DNA from: Synchiropus splendidus
Lineage: Eukaryota > Chordata > Actinopteri > Syngnathiformes > Callionymidae
Reading direction: 5' to 3'
DNA: 64,000 bases
NCBI RefSeq assembly: GCF_027744825.2
Contig: NC_071348.1
Location: 12,867,563-12,931,562 of the forward strand
Below, piece after piece: positions 17,585 through 30,624 of this stretch (position 1 is the first letter of the stretch; each line of letters begins with the position of its first letter). The position numbers were made by a program, and so were the translations under genes. The notes beneath the pieces are model-generated. The model had not been told where the DNA came from. It ran no database searches and saw only the letters and a program-made list of their open reading frames with translations.

Positions 17585-20258
17585 TAAATACTCAGAGTGC
17601 TTTCTCATAAAGTACAATACTCATAACTTATACAGCATCTAAACAATATTCCTCTCTTCACTGGACCAGTGCAAAACTCCCATCAGGTCACCAGCGATGA
17701 CTAAAAAAGGACGAGAGGTCTCCCAAATTACTATTTCCATCATCACAACAACCACCAGAATGCAAATGAAAACAAAAAATGAGAGGGAATCCTTATGTGC
17801 ATGACTTGAAATTTCACCATCAGTGGTCGGTTTGGTTTCTATCAAAGGGGCATGGTTGCAATAAGGTGCTTTACTCTTCATTTTGAAGTGTTTAAGAGCC
17901 TAATTTCCTGAATCCCTTGTTTTTCCCACCCAAGTAGTTTCACATTCTTTCCTTTAAAAAAAAGAAGGGCTTGAAAAGTAGATATTTTAGGGGGTTGGTA
18001 CAATTCAAAAGGCCAACAATGCTACCTTGTTTGCCAGAGAAGTGGCATTAAATATAACATTAAATTAAGGCAAAAAAGTAAAAAAAAAAAAAAACTTCCT
18101 TTTAAAAAAATGATGCGTTACTGCTGGACAAATCACTGTGCAAGAGTATTCAATTTTATTTGTATGTATTAGAAATTTGGGGTAGTGCTTTTGTTCTTGA
18201 GTCGTTTTTTTCCCAGTCTCCAATACAAAGACGAGAGGCTGCTCATGACCATCATGACAGGAACTCAAAACTTGTTTCAGGATCATTGAAATTTGTGATT
18301 TTCTTTTCTACTGGAGTGCAAGCCTCTCTTTCTCCAGACAGAATGAACCCCTCCTACCCCGTCCCCACCCCCCTCTATCATTCAACAGCTTTAATCCCCA
18401 TCCGTTCTCTTGGAGCCCTCTGAAATCCCCGGGCTGGGGCCTCGACAGACGCAGAGGGTGTGTAATTTGATTCAGCATGAGTGCTGGTTAAATGGGGCGT
18501 TTCCTCTGCTTTCCTGTCAATTACAATTGTCAGATTTCATTTTGGGAGCTCCAATAGAGTGGGAGGGTGAGGGGGGGGTTGTCTATGGTGTCCATAGTGA
18601 AGGGCAGCTGCAGAGTGTCCCGTACAGTAGTGAGCCAGCGAGAGGTGGGGGCTTTTTAGACAGTGTCACTTCCACCGGTCTGGATGTGAATTTGGAGAGG
18701 ATTTACGCGACTGGACAAGTCGGTTGGTTTTTGGCGGCGTATTTTAGTCAAATTCATCTTTCAGAATTTTGCATGATTTTCGGACATCCCCCCTCAGCCT
18801 TCCTACGTAAGGATAGGGAGGCTTCCCAAAAGAAAGAAAGGGGGAGAGCAGGGGCAAAATGGAGTGGAAAATAGAGGGATTGTGCTCGCCGTGCTGCATT
18901 CAGCCCCCTCTTCGCCTGCAACTGTGAGCTGAGACGGTTAGCTGCTCGCTGCGGGACCCCCGTCTTTTCCCTCGTGCAGCCCCACACGGTCCGCACCTGG
19001 ACCAGCCCATTTGCCTAATTATCAAAGAGCAGATCCAGGCCGTGTCCAAGCACTCCGCAGCCCACGCCACCACCAGACTCAGACAATACGCCCCTCTCAG
19101 AGAGGCCTGCCATCCAACTGTACGCAGGGGTAGGGGTGCATAAAAGGCACTCCTGAAGAATAGGGGCCGAAAAGAGAGCTGGAGCAGACCCCCAGCTCTG
19201 GGTCACAGCCAGGGTGGGTCATGAAACACCTGGCCCCCTTTGCTAATGAGAGAAACAACAGCAGGCCTCGCTCTTTGTACTGAAGACGGATTTGGGAATT
19301 TTGTTTTTTTTCCAGCTGATTCAGGGGAGTTGGTTTCTCCTCCTTGTTTACAACCCAAGCGTTTCTGTCCCGCCTCGCACAGTGGCCACACAATAAAGCA
19401 CAGTTTAAGGAGGCTTTGAAACTACTACGGAGACACGTGTCGTGAAGCAGCAAACTGGGTGGAATAACCAGGTGACCGCGAGCGCCACGAAGACCGGGCT
19501 CAGTCTTTTCAAGAAACTGCAGCTGTGTGCAGCAGCGTCTTCCATCAATGACACTGCTGATAAAACACGCCCAATTACGATATATAAACAATGTCCTCTT
19601 ATTCATCTGGATTACAAGAATATAAAGATATAAAGAATAAAATAAATGGCTGTCTTTGTTTTCTAATATAGATTGCAAGCCTAGAACCAATATTATAATA
19701 TCTACTTCACAATCACAGTTCACGTGAACAAGGTTCACCTTTAGATCCAAAATGACAACGTCTGATTGACAATCCCGTTTTTGATGATTGTTTGGTGCGG
19801 TGCAATGGATATTCATCTTTTTGTCGACCCTCCAGGTTAGTCAGGTGCAGTCCGGGTACTTCAACAATCATGTTCCTTCCCTATAAACCCACTTCATGGC
19901 AAAATAAAAAATTTCCATAATAAAATGTTCACATTACTGTCTAACTCTGCCCTGGCTGTGATTCATTCATGAAAAACAGCAGCAGTCAAAAAACGGAAAA
20001 GTACTATACTTCTCTTATAAACAAAACTTTTAGAAAATATATATGCATATATATATAGATATATATAAAAGAAAAACTTAAAAATATTTCTTATACTTTT
20101 TAGTAAAGCAAGCAGTGCCTTCTAAAATATCTGCTTGATCGTTTTAATTTTTTTTTCTGAAAAAACAAAAACGTGTATTGTAATAATAATTATAATAACA
20201 GTAAATAATCATTGAACAAACACTGACAAAAACTGATGATAAAAACTGATGTGGTTCC

Positions 20259-23200
20259 TTAAGAGAATATTCGGATGGCCTGTGTGACCTGGGTGTGGCA
20301 CACGGGGCACTCTGGGTGGTTGAGCTCACAGATTCGGATGGCACACTCCATGCAGAAGAGGTTATGGCCACAGGGCACCAAGGCAGCCGTCACTTTGCTC
20401 TCGAAGCAGGTCATGCAGTCCCGCACGGTGGCCGGCGGCGAGTCCGGCACCGGCAGCCGGCCCGGGAAGCCCTCGCCGGCGGAGGTGGGCTCGCTGTGCG
20501 CACGGCGGGCCTGGGCGTGAGGTGAGCCCGCGACTGGCACAATGCTGGTGACTGAAGAGTTGTTGGTGCTTCCTCCGCAAGAATCAGATAAGCCCGGAGA
20601 GAGTCTGGTCAGGGGGAGAGGGAGACCTCCAAAACTCTTGGAACGCTGCTGGGCGTAGAAGGCCACCTGTTTGGGGTAGTCGGGGTCACCCCAGCTCTGG
20701 GTGCCCTCGGATCCAAAATAAGAGCAGGGCTTTTCTCCAGAGCTGGAGAAGTTGCTCTTGTTGTACATCCCCCCTCCCTCGCTGCCTCCCCCTCCTCCTC
20801 CTCCTCCTCCTCCACCCACTATGGCATCTGAGAAGTTCTGGCGATAGCTGCTAGTGAGAGGCTTGCGCTGGCCCCCCTGCAAGCCCCACACCTGCTGGAG
20901 CCGGCTCTCCAGGCCGCCGCCGCTGCTGCTGCCCCCTGGGCTACTTCCACCGTTAGGCCCCATGCAGTCGTTCTCGTTATTGTGGTCGTGGAGACCTCCT
21001 GTTCGGAAGGCGATATGTGCTTCTATCTCCTCTCTGGCTCGCTCCGCATTGCTGGGCGAGCCGGTGATTTCAAAGACAGGGTCTCGGTCTCGACTGGGGG
21101 TGACGATGTAGGTGCAGGTTTGCTGCTGGATGCGCTTGATGGTGGATCCTTTGGGCCCCACCACCAGCCCAACCACACGGTATGGCACTCTCACCTGAAT
21201 GGTGGTCTGGCCCGGCAGGGGCGTGGGCGGCGAGCCGCTGAAGGACACTCCCAGCTTGTTGCGCGAAGCCCGGAGCATGGAGAAGTGCTCTGCAGCAGAG
21301 ATGATCTCACGGCGAGCCAGTGCGACGTCCTCCTTCCGGCCGGTGATCAAGAACACCGGCTCCTCGCCTCGGACGGGGGTCTTGATGTAGGTGTTGGTCT
21401 TGGCCCTCAAGGCTTTGATCTTGCAACCTGTTAAGGAGATGCACCATGAAATAGACCCGAAACAAGAGCGTTTATTTACGTCTAGAAAGGTCCTCGGTTT
21501 ATGAGGCTCACTCTGGGGTGACATGTTCTTCAATACCATCTTAACACGGAAAGATTTCATTTCAACAGTTGTTTAAGTACATTTAGCGATGACAAATTCC
21601 CAAGCCCTACTGCACTGTCAACTACTGGAACAACTTTACTGCACGTCCGCATAGCACCGATGACAAGTCTTTGTCAGAAACTGATAAGGCTACACAATAG
21701 CATCGATATCATCAGATCCTGTTGGGTTATCACAATATTCCATAATGATGCTGTACTTTTTACTCACAATGAATCCATAAAGATTTTGGAGCTGCTTCAT
21801 TCGGTGACTGAACAATTTGATGCATTTCAAACCACTTATTCTTCCATTAATTGAGTTCAATGATCCTAGATGGGTATTTCTGAGTCGCCACAAACACAGA
21901 AAATACTGCTTGTCTGACTGACAACAGCTCGATAGGTGGGGGAAAAACAGACCTGTTACTTCATTGTATCTTCATTGTTAGCTAGAAATTCTAGAGACGC
22001 AGAGGAATTCCCGCAAGGATTCAGCCTAACTACTTGTACTTCAGTTCATATAACTAGAGACCTCACTATTTAAAGCAGCCATTACTGCTCATCTGGTATT
22101 CCCACTCATTTACATACCATCAGCCACTGTCTATGGAGTCTGAACCCGATGTTCCGGGTGGGAGCATTTGAGAACACGCTCTACCTTTCAAATGTTCGTT
22201 TTAATTGTGCTAAAAACACAAAAACGGGGACTGAAACTGATGCAGTTTGTTCTAAAAAGCTGCATGTATTCGAAAGGTACAGCAGCATTTCAACACAAAC
22301 AAACAGTTAGAACACTGCTTCTTAGCATAGAAGAGTGTGTTCAAAAGTTTGCTTGTTGTCGATTTGTTTTGGCTACAGTTTAGCCAGGTTGAGTATTCAA
22401 AGTGCCTTGTAATGACTCTAAAGTGGGAAGAATGCTACAGCACTACACGCTGAAAAGTGATTCGCGAGGACATAAACATCTGTCTCCTTATGAACCCTGC
22501 AATTTCTTATATGATGTTTGCGTTGTTGCCTTGACTGTTCAGGCCTTAATTCAATCCAGAACTACAGAAAATATAACGTGTAAATTGATCCATAACCAGA
22601 TAATTCCACGCTTAAATAGTTCCATAACCAGAAAATTCCACGCTTCATGTGCTATAAAACCAACATATCGCGGAGTTTAGTCGCCTCCTGACCTCTACTT
22701 GAACTTGAGCAAACCTAGTTCTGCTTTATTATTCTTGTTTTGATCTGATTATTTCAATAAATCACAAAAATAAAGCATGTTTGCTGTACCTCCCGGGACA
22801 TCATGCACGCATAAACTCGGATCTGTTTTGCTTTACAATAAAAAAACAGCTGCCTTGTTAAGACTCTGGCAGTTATTGACGAGTCCAATGTGACTTTCCT
22901 AGACGCTGACAGGCTTTCTAGACCTGAGTGGCCGAGCCCAGGTGCTGCCGCTCACACAGCACTGTGGCTCGTCTTTTGAAAAACGGAATATCAAAGGGTT
23001 TTAGGCAGTTTACGATGGATGTCTTCCTAATGCTGCAAAATAGGCCCACTTAACTCAGGAACACTTACTTCCCAGGAGTCTTGGGAGGAGGAAACAAGAC
23101 AGAAAATTCTGAAAACCCCCTGTTAGATAATGGAACTGCACAGATTAGTGACCTAATGACTTGTGTTTTTTCTTGTCAGACGCTCAAATTTTCGTGATTA

Positions 23201-25750
23201 CTCGTCATTCTTTCAAAGACTATTTTCAAGTAATGCAAAAATGCACACATTTCTAAAATTACTATCATTCTAAATATTTTTAATTGCAGAATTTCATTGC
23301 TACTTTATATGTTTTAGCCATCAATAGGTGATGGGTGTGATACTATACAGTAGTATGGCAACTACTTTTCTTTGCATAACATTTAAATGTTATACTTCAT
23401 TATATTTCTTATTATATATCTTTTCACATGTAGCACCCCTGTTTTCATTCTTCCTCCAGTATCAAGTCATACCATGCATCCACATGAAGCCATTGTTTGC
23501 TATTTCCATCTTAAAACACAATCTTTGGGATTGCCATACATAATGCACGAGTATTTTTTTCCTAAAATATTACAATTATTTGACTCACATTTTGGCACTG
23601 AAGAGAAAAGAAAATGCAAAGTAAATGAACATTATAGTGTTGTTGGTGGATGTTGTGATTTTAAATGATTCAAAAGTTACCTTATGATAAAAATTAAATA
23701 TCAAATGCATTCTGTAGTTTATAGTAACGTCACATGTATTTCTAATAGCTTTTGTTGTTGAATGTTTTCATTCAATATTTGTTGAATTCATTTATGATAT
23801 TTGGGGTAGCACATCAACATGGTGGCCCCCTCCATACATCAACGAAGACGGCCCAGTCCAAATCCGACTCAGTGAAATGAGATCTTTCACCCCCCCCAAA
23901 AAATGATGTATTCATTAGACAAAACCAGAAACGTCCCCAGTGAAAGCTGTCTTTCTGTGATAGAAAACAAAACCGTGGCGGACGTGAAGAGCTCTTGGAG
24001 GAGGATACAATAGTGTCCCGGTGAATCAACGCTTGTGATCCAGACAGCAGCACGCCATCGTATCGCCATAACAGGATGCTGCGATTTCCAGTTCCACCAG
24101 GCAGCAGACTGTAGTGCACCATCGCTGAGTGGAAGGGGGTGTGTACCAGCTAACCAGCGCTTCAAATCCTCCCAAATCAGCACTTCTTCTTCGCAGTCAA
24201 GACAAAAGCGTTGTCTCGTCAGAGACCCCCCCTTCGGCTGTCTTCAGTCGCCCCATTAAAATTCAAAATTTACACTTCAGAGTTGAGCAGCACAGAGGAG
24301 CACTGAAAGCTACGATAGGCAGGCATCAGTGAGCTGTTGTTGTCGCTGGTACCTGACCCACCCTGCACTCAGTCTGTCCCTCCCTCGCCTCACTCGGACA
24401 ACCATGTGGTATTGAGCGTGTGCACTGGAGTGGGGCTCCAAGACGTGAGTCCCATTCAGCTTTTCTGCCCGTCTGCCTCATCCTTGTTTTGTTTCCCCCC
24501 CGCCTTTCACTTGGCTAACAATGAGCACCACCATCAACAAGCAGAAAAGAGGAGCTACTTTATCAGCCACTTCTTTGCTGCACATGAATAGATATGTTGA
24601 AGGTGAAAACACAACACCTGCTCCAGTGGAACTTCTCGCTGAGTCACCCTGAAAGACCATCCCATGTGGCCAACACTGCCCTCCTTCATGCTCCTCAGCC
24701 CTCCATCCCTGGACTCTTCACACCTTTGTTTGACAGCTGCTGTCATGCACGGCCTTTGTTACATCAAAAAGTAGACGAAAGAAGGATTTGGGTGAGAGGA
24801 GGGGGGCGGCGCTGGACCTTTTGTCCAAATGTGTCAGTGGGACAAGGTAAACAAGCTGCAGTATCATAAAATACCTTCACATGAAATAGCTCAGCTCTGA
24901 TCCCGTTGAAAACACGGCTGCTTGAAGCAGCAGCAGCAGCACGTTGTGTCTTTCGAACAGTCTGGCGCGTCTCAGACGACAAAGGAAGCAAGTGCTCTCC
25001 TGCTCCACTGTGTCTGACATTGATGGCGTGGATGTGGAATTATTCGCCCAAGAGGGCTCTCACTTACTCTGGGCTGCTTGTTTGGTGGTGGATTAGCCGA
25101 ACAAAATGTCGAGAAAGAGCCAGCCGTGTGTTTAAATATGATAGCGAGATGAGAAGTTGAGGCAGGGAAAAGTGGGATGTCTCGTGGAGTCCAAAAAACA
25201 TGAGCGCACACACACGCACGCACACACACACACACCACTCCCTTTTCTTTGTCAAATAACACCAGGTAACAGTTGGAGAAGAAAAACACAAAGGGAGCAG
25301 GCGAGGGGAGAAGTTGATCTGCGAGCAGGAGAGGGAGGCTTTACCTTGTCTGCCCACTATTTCGGCCACATGTTCGGAGCTGGGCACCGGGACGCATTCA
25401 GTGATGTTGCAGCCGCGTCCCTTCGTCTCACTTGAGGAGCTCTCGTACAGCGAGCACAACTTGCTCTTGCCCTGCAGGACGGCTGCGTCCCCGCCGACGT
25501 TGTTGCTGTGGTTGTTGTTGTTGTTGCTCCGGTCCTGTACTCCAGTGCTCGGGGCTCCGCCGCCGTCCTCGCCTTCCCCCAGACCCAGCAGAGACAGCTG
25601 GCCCAACGCGACCCTGAGGGCACGGGAGTCGTCCTCCTCCTCGTCGGGCGGCACCAGGAGACCTTCGCTGCCGAAGCCGGAGCCGGCCAGATCCCCGCCG
25701 TAGCCCCCATTTTTCTCCATGATCCCTGCTAGAACCAGCAGGCTCGGCAT
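20259..25750 (-). CDS. mex3a: Mex3a RNA-binding RING E3 ligase, complete, two exons
   Basis: Mex-3 family protein: binds mRNA through two KH domains and carries a C-terminal RING (ubiquitin ligase). Exon 1 is 25750-25345 and exon 2 is 21427-20259; together they give 1575 bases, 524 aa (human MEX3A is about 520). The start is the ATG at 25750 because MPSLLVLAGIMEKNGG matches the MEX3A N-terminus and no ATG was seen upstream in this frame. KH1 spans about 118-190 with GXXG = GRQG (133-136), split by the intron in the last Gly codon; donor GTAAAG, acceptor AACAG. KH2 spans about 211-275 with GPKG (226-229). A Gly11 tract and a Ser/Gly-rich linker follow. The RING spans about 473-524 (CMTC, PCGHNLFCMEC, CPVC) and ends TQAIRIFS as in MEX3A. 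It is convergent with rab11a-like and divergent from lmna. Confidence 0.96.
20784..20816 (-). repeat. GGA-rich codon tract encoding Gly11 in mex3a
   Basis: Eleven consecutive glycine codons (mostly GGA; CCT/TCC repeats on the plus strand) in the disordered linker between KH2 and the RING. This is a slippage-prone tract whose length is likely to vary between individuals or species. Confidence 0.85.
22589..22645. repeat. two-copy 32-bp tandem repeat
   Basis: The 25-base block beginning TCCATAACCAGA and ending CCACGCTT occurs at 22589 and again at 22621 with one mismatch. It is a simple duplication within the mex3a intron. Confidence 0.8.
25206..25236. repeat. CA microsatellite
   Basis: An interrupted CA/CG run of about 31 bases in the mex3a intron, near the exon 1 donor. 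It accounts for the valine/cysteine-rich open frame on the minus strand that continues from exon 1. Confidence 0.85.
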
Positions 25751-26300
25751 GGCTAACAAAAGAGTGTGTGAGACAAAGACAGGGGAAAGAGACTGGAGAA
25801 ACAGCACCGTGCCGCCTCCTCCTCTCCCCCTCCTCCTTCCAACTCCCCCCTTCTCTGCGCTAGTCCCTCCCACGGACCGTCCCCCTCTCTCTCCACCCGC
25901 ACACTTCCAGTACAGTAGTCTCCCTGCGAGCTCCAGGCGAGCGGGACACAAGGCCGTCTGCGCGGCTGACGGGGCCGGACGAAGCGACGCTCCACCCAGT
26001 CTGGTCTCCTCCGCGCCCTCCTCGCCGAGACACTAGCCGCCCTCCTCCTCTCTGCCATCTCCAAACTCTTCACCTAAAGACAATAATCACACGTTACCCC
26101 GTATGTCCCCTCTTTGTTGTTCGTGTGAGCGCGACGTTAAGGTGCGGCCTGAAAACCGCAATTTCACTCCCGCCACTTATGTAAGAACCAGGATGTAAAC
26201 AGTCGGAGGGCGCACATGGAGACCAGAAAAGATGATGTCAACTTTCATATGGAGGAAAACACCGCCTTTATTTAAAGCAGACTTAAAGCGGACTTCTTCC
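25751..26300 (-). promoter_or_regulatory. mex3a: mex3a 5' UTR and GC-rich promoter region
   Basis: GC- and CpG-rich sequence directly upstream of the mex3a start. On the mRNA strand the start context is GCCATGC, with G at -3. Runs of C/T and G/A (25815-25900) fit a TATA-less CpG-island promoter. The transcription start cannot be placed exactly. Confidence 0.45.
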
Positions 26301-29076
26301 GATCACTTTGATCGGGACTGAGTCGGTTCTGTTGGGGGTGAATGAGGAGGGGTCCGCCCACCTCCCTGTAGCCGCGCTTTGCGGCAGGTCACCGCGTTGT
26401 TGTCTCCGCATGAGGATGTTATGTATAGAAGGGAGAAAGAGGGTGTCGCGAGGGGAGGGGAGATGTATACGAGGAGAAAGGGAGTTGTCAGACAGGCGTC
26501 GCAGACCCTATGCAGCGGGTGAACAGGAAAAAAAAGACCCCCGCACATTTTTCCTGTAAAGAAAAAAGGGGGTTTTGCAGCAGCAGCGCCGGTGAACAAA
26601 GAAGCGCTGCTTTTGGCGCACAGACTCGCCACGATGTGCTCGATACAAACCACGCCTGGCAGAACCTCACACCCCAACTGCAGTTTAAACAACACCAACG
26701 ACCACCCGACACGTCCACTGTATCGTCCAAAAAAGAGTACTATTTGATTTGTCAGACATATTAGAGGCATCTCATTTGTTTCCACCCATTCCCCAAAAGT
26801 CACATGATACGTCACTGAACAGGCCAGTGTGTTAAGTCACAAAATAAAGTGGAATTCATTGTATTCAGCGACTACAGAATAAAAGTTCCTTTATTATTAG
26901 AATGGTGTGATAGCCCTTTAAGACACCAGTCATTGACTGTGCATCCTTAACATCAGGTCTGTTTATGTAACATGTGAGCTGGTTTTTGCAATGACTCCAG
27001 AAACATGTGGCCGGTTTGAGAAAGGTTAAACTGTCTCCTCTGATTATTTGGAGCTCAAAGTTGTTATTCTTCCACTAACCAATAATGAAAAGCAGGAACT
27101 GGACAAGCCAGACACAGTGGATAGAAAGCTTGCTGCTTAGTTGCGTCCTTTCAAGATCTAAAGAAATATTAACAGTTTGGAATTGTAATGTTGTTTCCTC
27201 AACTGTTCTCTCTCCCACCCCCCCCAATAATTACACATTTTTTTGGACAATAAAACAGCAACGTCCATTGACGGTAGCAACATAACAACTTGAGCAAATT
27301 CATGCCTCCAAAAATACATGAACGCAGTGTTCTGTTTTGCCCTTACGTTTAGATAGGGAGACACTGAAATATAGTCATGACAGATGTCTTGCTGTTATGT
27401 CTTCTAAATAAAGAAGCCTTTTCGTTTTAAATGAAAACGCTGCTGAATTGAGGAGCCATTAGCAGGCATGCATGCTAGGTTATATTTGAAAAATGCAATT
27501 ACAGGTGACTCACTGGAGGCAAACCTGTTGGTGTATTTGCACTTACGCCGGTGTTATTACGTGACTGCGGTATTTATAGCAGGTCGCTAAAGGAATGACA
27601 AGTAAAACCTACTTTTGCGTATGTATGGCTGAAATTCTCCTAATGAAAGATGAGTGAAAAAAAAAAAATCCCAGCAAGGTCGCACTGATTGTATTTCAAG
27701 CAGAAATTTATGTCTCGGTTATGTGTTGTCTCCTTAACAACCAAAACAAACACATTCATATTCCGGTGTTTTTATGAGAGGTTCAGTATGAATATTTTAG
27801 CATCTCTATTTGAACGCCTTCTGCCTTTTAATAACACTTGAGGGGGGGAAAAAGGCACAAATATCATCACTGTGCCTTAAAATAGAAATCAGAACCTGAG
27901 TCAGGTGTATTTACATGTCTGGATGCTGGGTGCCAGTCTGTGTGTGTGTGTGGGGAGGGGGGCTACTTCCCCAAGGACGAGTCGCAGATGAGAACCCACT
28001 AGAGAGTCTGGCTATGAAGCCAGGATTAAAACACCCACAACCCCCCTTCCTCTACCACCCAATAACAAGGATAACAAACAGCAGCAGGAGGAGAGACGGA
28101 TAGCGTGATGGGCCAGAGGGAGGGCCCAGGGGGTCTGCCCCCAATCCTCACCCAGTGAGGGGACCGGTGGATTGTGTGGCTGAGAGGTGGACACACGAAG
28201 ACCAGCCTCAGCAGTGTCCAAGAGGTCACTGGAATCCATTAATGGGGTCTTAAGGGAAGAGGATCAATAAGAAACATGGATCAGGGATCATGTTTCCTCT
28301 CAAAGCCTCTTCCTCTCTTGATGTGTGAGTTTCTAGATGTGATTGATGCTGATAGCCATCATCAGACTGGTTCTGATGGACTCGCCTGATCCCTCCACAT
28401 AGCTGCAGGCTGCATTTATTATTTCTACTTAATGTGTGTGTGCGCGTGTGTGTTATGTGATACTCGTGAAAGCACAAGTGAGGTCATGTTTCTTGCACAT
28501 AAAGCCTCAATGATCTTGACCATCTGGCTGCCAGAGTGGTCCCCACTGACCAGAGGTGTATGGGTGGTTCCTAGTTCAATAGTATTGGAGGGTCTTTTTA
28601 AGGACAAACACATTTACGTTGTTGAAACGTTACATTGAATTAGAAAATAAACAATCTTTTATTTTCAAGATGCCTTTAATGATTCAGCCTCATATTATAT
28701 AATAGAAATGTACTCACAGACATTTAAGCAAACAAATGTAGTATTGACCACATTTTCCCTGCGTCAGCTTCAATTTAACAACTTGCTGTTACAAAAAAAT
28801 TTAAAAAGTTTTGACGTCTGTCAAGAGGTTTTGTTTATGTTAATTTATCAGTTAGCAAAATTACTAAAAATAGATATTGCTGAGACTTTAAGTAACTGTT
28901 TGGAATGGGAAATAAACATTGGAGGATTAAATACTGGTGGTGTTCTGGATTACCATCTGGATACATGCATTTTTTTGTAAACAAGTCACTCTCTATTGTG
29001 ACTGGAGCTGCAGCTTGTGCACTAATAATGCTTCTTCATTTGCTGTATTATTTACTCAAGCAGGTTCCGGACCGTT

Positions 29077-29091
29077 ACTGCCACCTGCTGC
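29077..29091 (-). promoter_or_regulatory. CTCF-like motif, minus orientation
   Basis: The reverse complement, GCAGCAGGTGGCAGT, fits the CTCF core CCASYAGRKGGCRSY at 14 of 15 positions. Motif match only. Confidence 0.4.
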
Positions 29092-30587
29092 TCATTTGAA
29101 TTAAACTCAGTAATATTTCAAGTGCTAAAAACGTGTTGAATTACATAGATGAATTAAAGAAAGGGAGATGATAGACCCAATATGAGTGGAACTTAGTGGC
29201 TTGTCAGAGGGCCGCACTCTCTGAGTGCTTATTTTAATATGACAATGTATTATATTCAGCTCTCTTAAACATATATAAAGCAGCTAAAAGGGCAGTGATG
29301 CTGAGTTCATTTAAGGCTTATAAGGATGCGTTTCACAGGAAACAAAGAGGGCTCTCTCTCTTTCATAGTCCATGTAAGCCTTTAAACAAAGCAATGGTTC
29401 ATTTACAGAAACAAATAAAGAACAATAGCTTCTTATCTTTGGATCTGTAAAAGCACCACCTTTTCTGTTTACTTTGTTGCCGACACACACGTACACTCAA
29501 ACCTCTTTGTTCAAGAGTCCATGCAAACATTGTCGCCACATACGGACAGTTTCAGAGCAGATAATATGCGCTCAGGACAGTGGGAGAATCCCAAAAGGCC
29601 ACTCCTTTGACACCCATGGCCAGATGTCCCTTTCAAGACCTTCCTGGTGCCCCTCCGTCCCTTGAATACGTCTCAGCGAACACAAAGGGACGTGTTGGCT
29701 CAGCACCACGTGCTGATGCCACGCTGAACGGGCTCTCCGGGATGATGTCACACTTCATGCTAATGACACCACATCCTGGTCCAGTGAGCAGCTGTGGAGC
29801 GAACCAGCTGAACCAGTAAATCCAGAGGCCAGCGATTGTCTTGGATTCCCTCCCAAACTGAGAAAAAGTCTGTTTACTTGTCTGTGTTTGTTGCTTCTTT
29901 GAGGATTATTGTGAAGGCACTCGAGCTGCAGCTGGCAAACGGAATATTACAATACATGAAGGGAAAAGTGAGCAAAACAAAGGGGGGCTCCGGAGAAGTC
30001 GGGGTGCGTTGAAGAAGAGCTTCACCACACATCAACAGTGTGTTTGTGCTTGTTATTATAGGTTGAATCACTGTAAACCTCTTCGACCTTGAACTCTTTT
30101 TCAATCACAAGGTTTATTTGACTGGAGAGATTGTCTGGATCTGAAACCTATTTGGCCTTCTGGTAGGCTGATGCCCGGGAGAGCGACCATACAGTGTGTT
30201 TACAAGCGCCCTATTGTGTCCCCGGGTGAGTCAGGCCTCTCAATCAAGTCGTTGTGTTATTTATGGCCACTTAAATACAGAGTTCGGTAGTTCGGTGCTA
30301 CATCAAGTCATTTAAATACTTTTTGGCTCATTGTTTTATTGTTAAATTGCGGCACCCGAGACAAAAAAAACAGAATATTGGCCAAACTACAGTGGCCTCA
30401 GGAAGGCAAAACACCTGAGTGAAAAGTTCAGTTAGGGAAAGCACCAAAATCACACTCTCCTTCTGACTGTAGCTAGTGCTGGTAACTGGCCCAGCAAAAC
30501 CAGCCTGTCCTGGGAATGGAGAGGAATTTGAATTGAAGTTGACTGAGATACTGACCATGTGTCTGCTTTCCTACAGTTATACAGCTG

Positions 30588-30624
30588 GAAACACCTTAAA
30601 GCGAAAAAAGCGTTAAGGTGTTTC
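30588..30624. mobile_element. hairpin, probable small DNA-transposon remnant
   Basis: Perfect 12-bp inverted arms (GAAACACCTTAA at 30588-30599 and TTAAGGTGTTTC at 30613-30624) surround a 13-base loop, followed by TATTATTTTGTCCAACCCC. The arm-plus-flank pattern resembles ends of Tc1/mariner-like miniature elements in fish, from memory. No full element was delimited. Confidence 0.3.

Larger units (their letters stand above)
13854..20258 (-). other. mex3a: probable long 3' UTR of mex3a
   Basis: AT-rich sequence downstream of the mex3a stop, read on the minus strand. It has many A/T runs, no splice-bounded coding exon on either strand, and TTTATT (AATAAA on the minus strand) at 13854-13859 as a plausible distal end. 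A nearer AATAAA on the minus strand lies at 18155-18160 and a weak ATTAAA at 20143-20148, so shorter forms are possible. MEX3A mRNAs have long 3' UTRs, which supports the reading. The stretch 18.3-19.4 kb is more GC-rich and could be a separate conserved element. The extent is inference. Confidence 0.45.
21428..25344 (-). other. mex3a: single intron of mex3a
   Basis: A 3.9-kb phase-1 intron inside the KH1 GXXG codons, the position expected for vertebrate MEX3 genes. It holds a 32-bp-period direct duplication (22589-22613 and 22621-22645, one mismatch in 25) and a CA microsatellite near the exon-1 side. No coding exon is recognised on either strand. Confidence 0.8.

Noticed and set aside
18410..18874. 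154-residue plus-strand open frame
   Set aside because: It lies in the presumed mex3a 3' UTR, has no family resemblance or splice context, and its composition follows a locally GC-rich patch.
19097..19816. 239-residue minus-strand open frame downstream of mex3a
   Set aside because: It has low-complexity, cysteine/leucine-rich content without a recognisable domain. Its length is modest for a GC-richer stretch and it sits in the mex3a 3' UTR.
20982..21434. 150-residue plus-strand open frame opposite mex3a exon 2
   Set aside because: It is the antisense shadow of the KH domains, whose codon bias keeps the opposite frame open.
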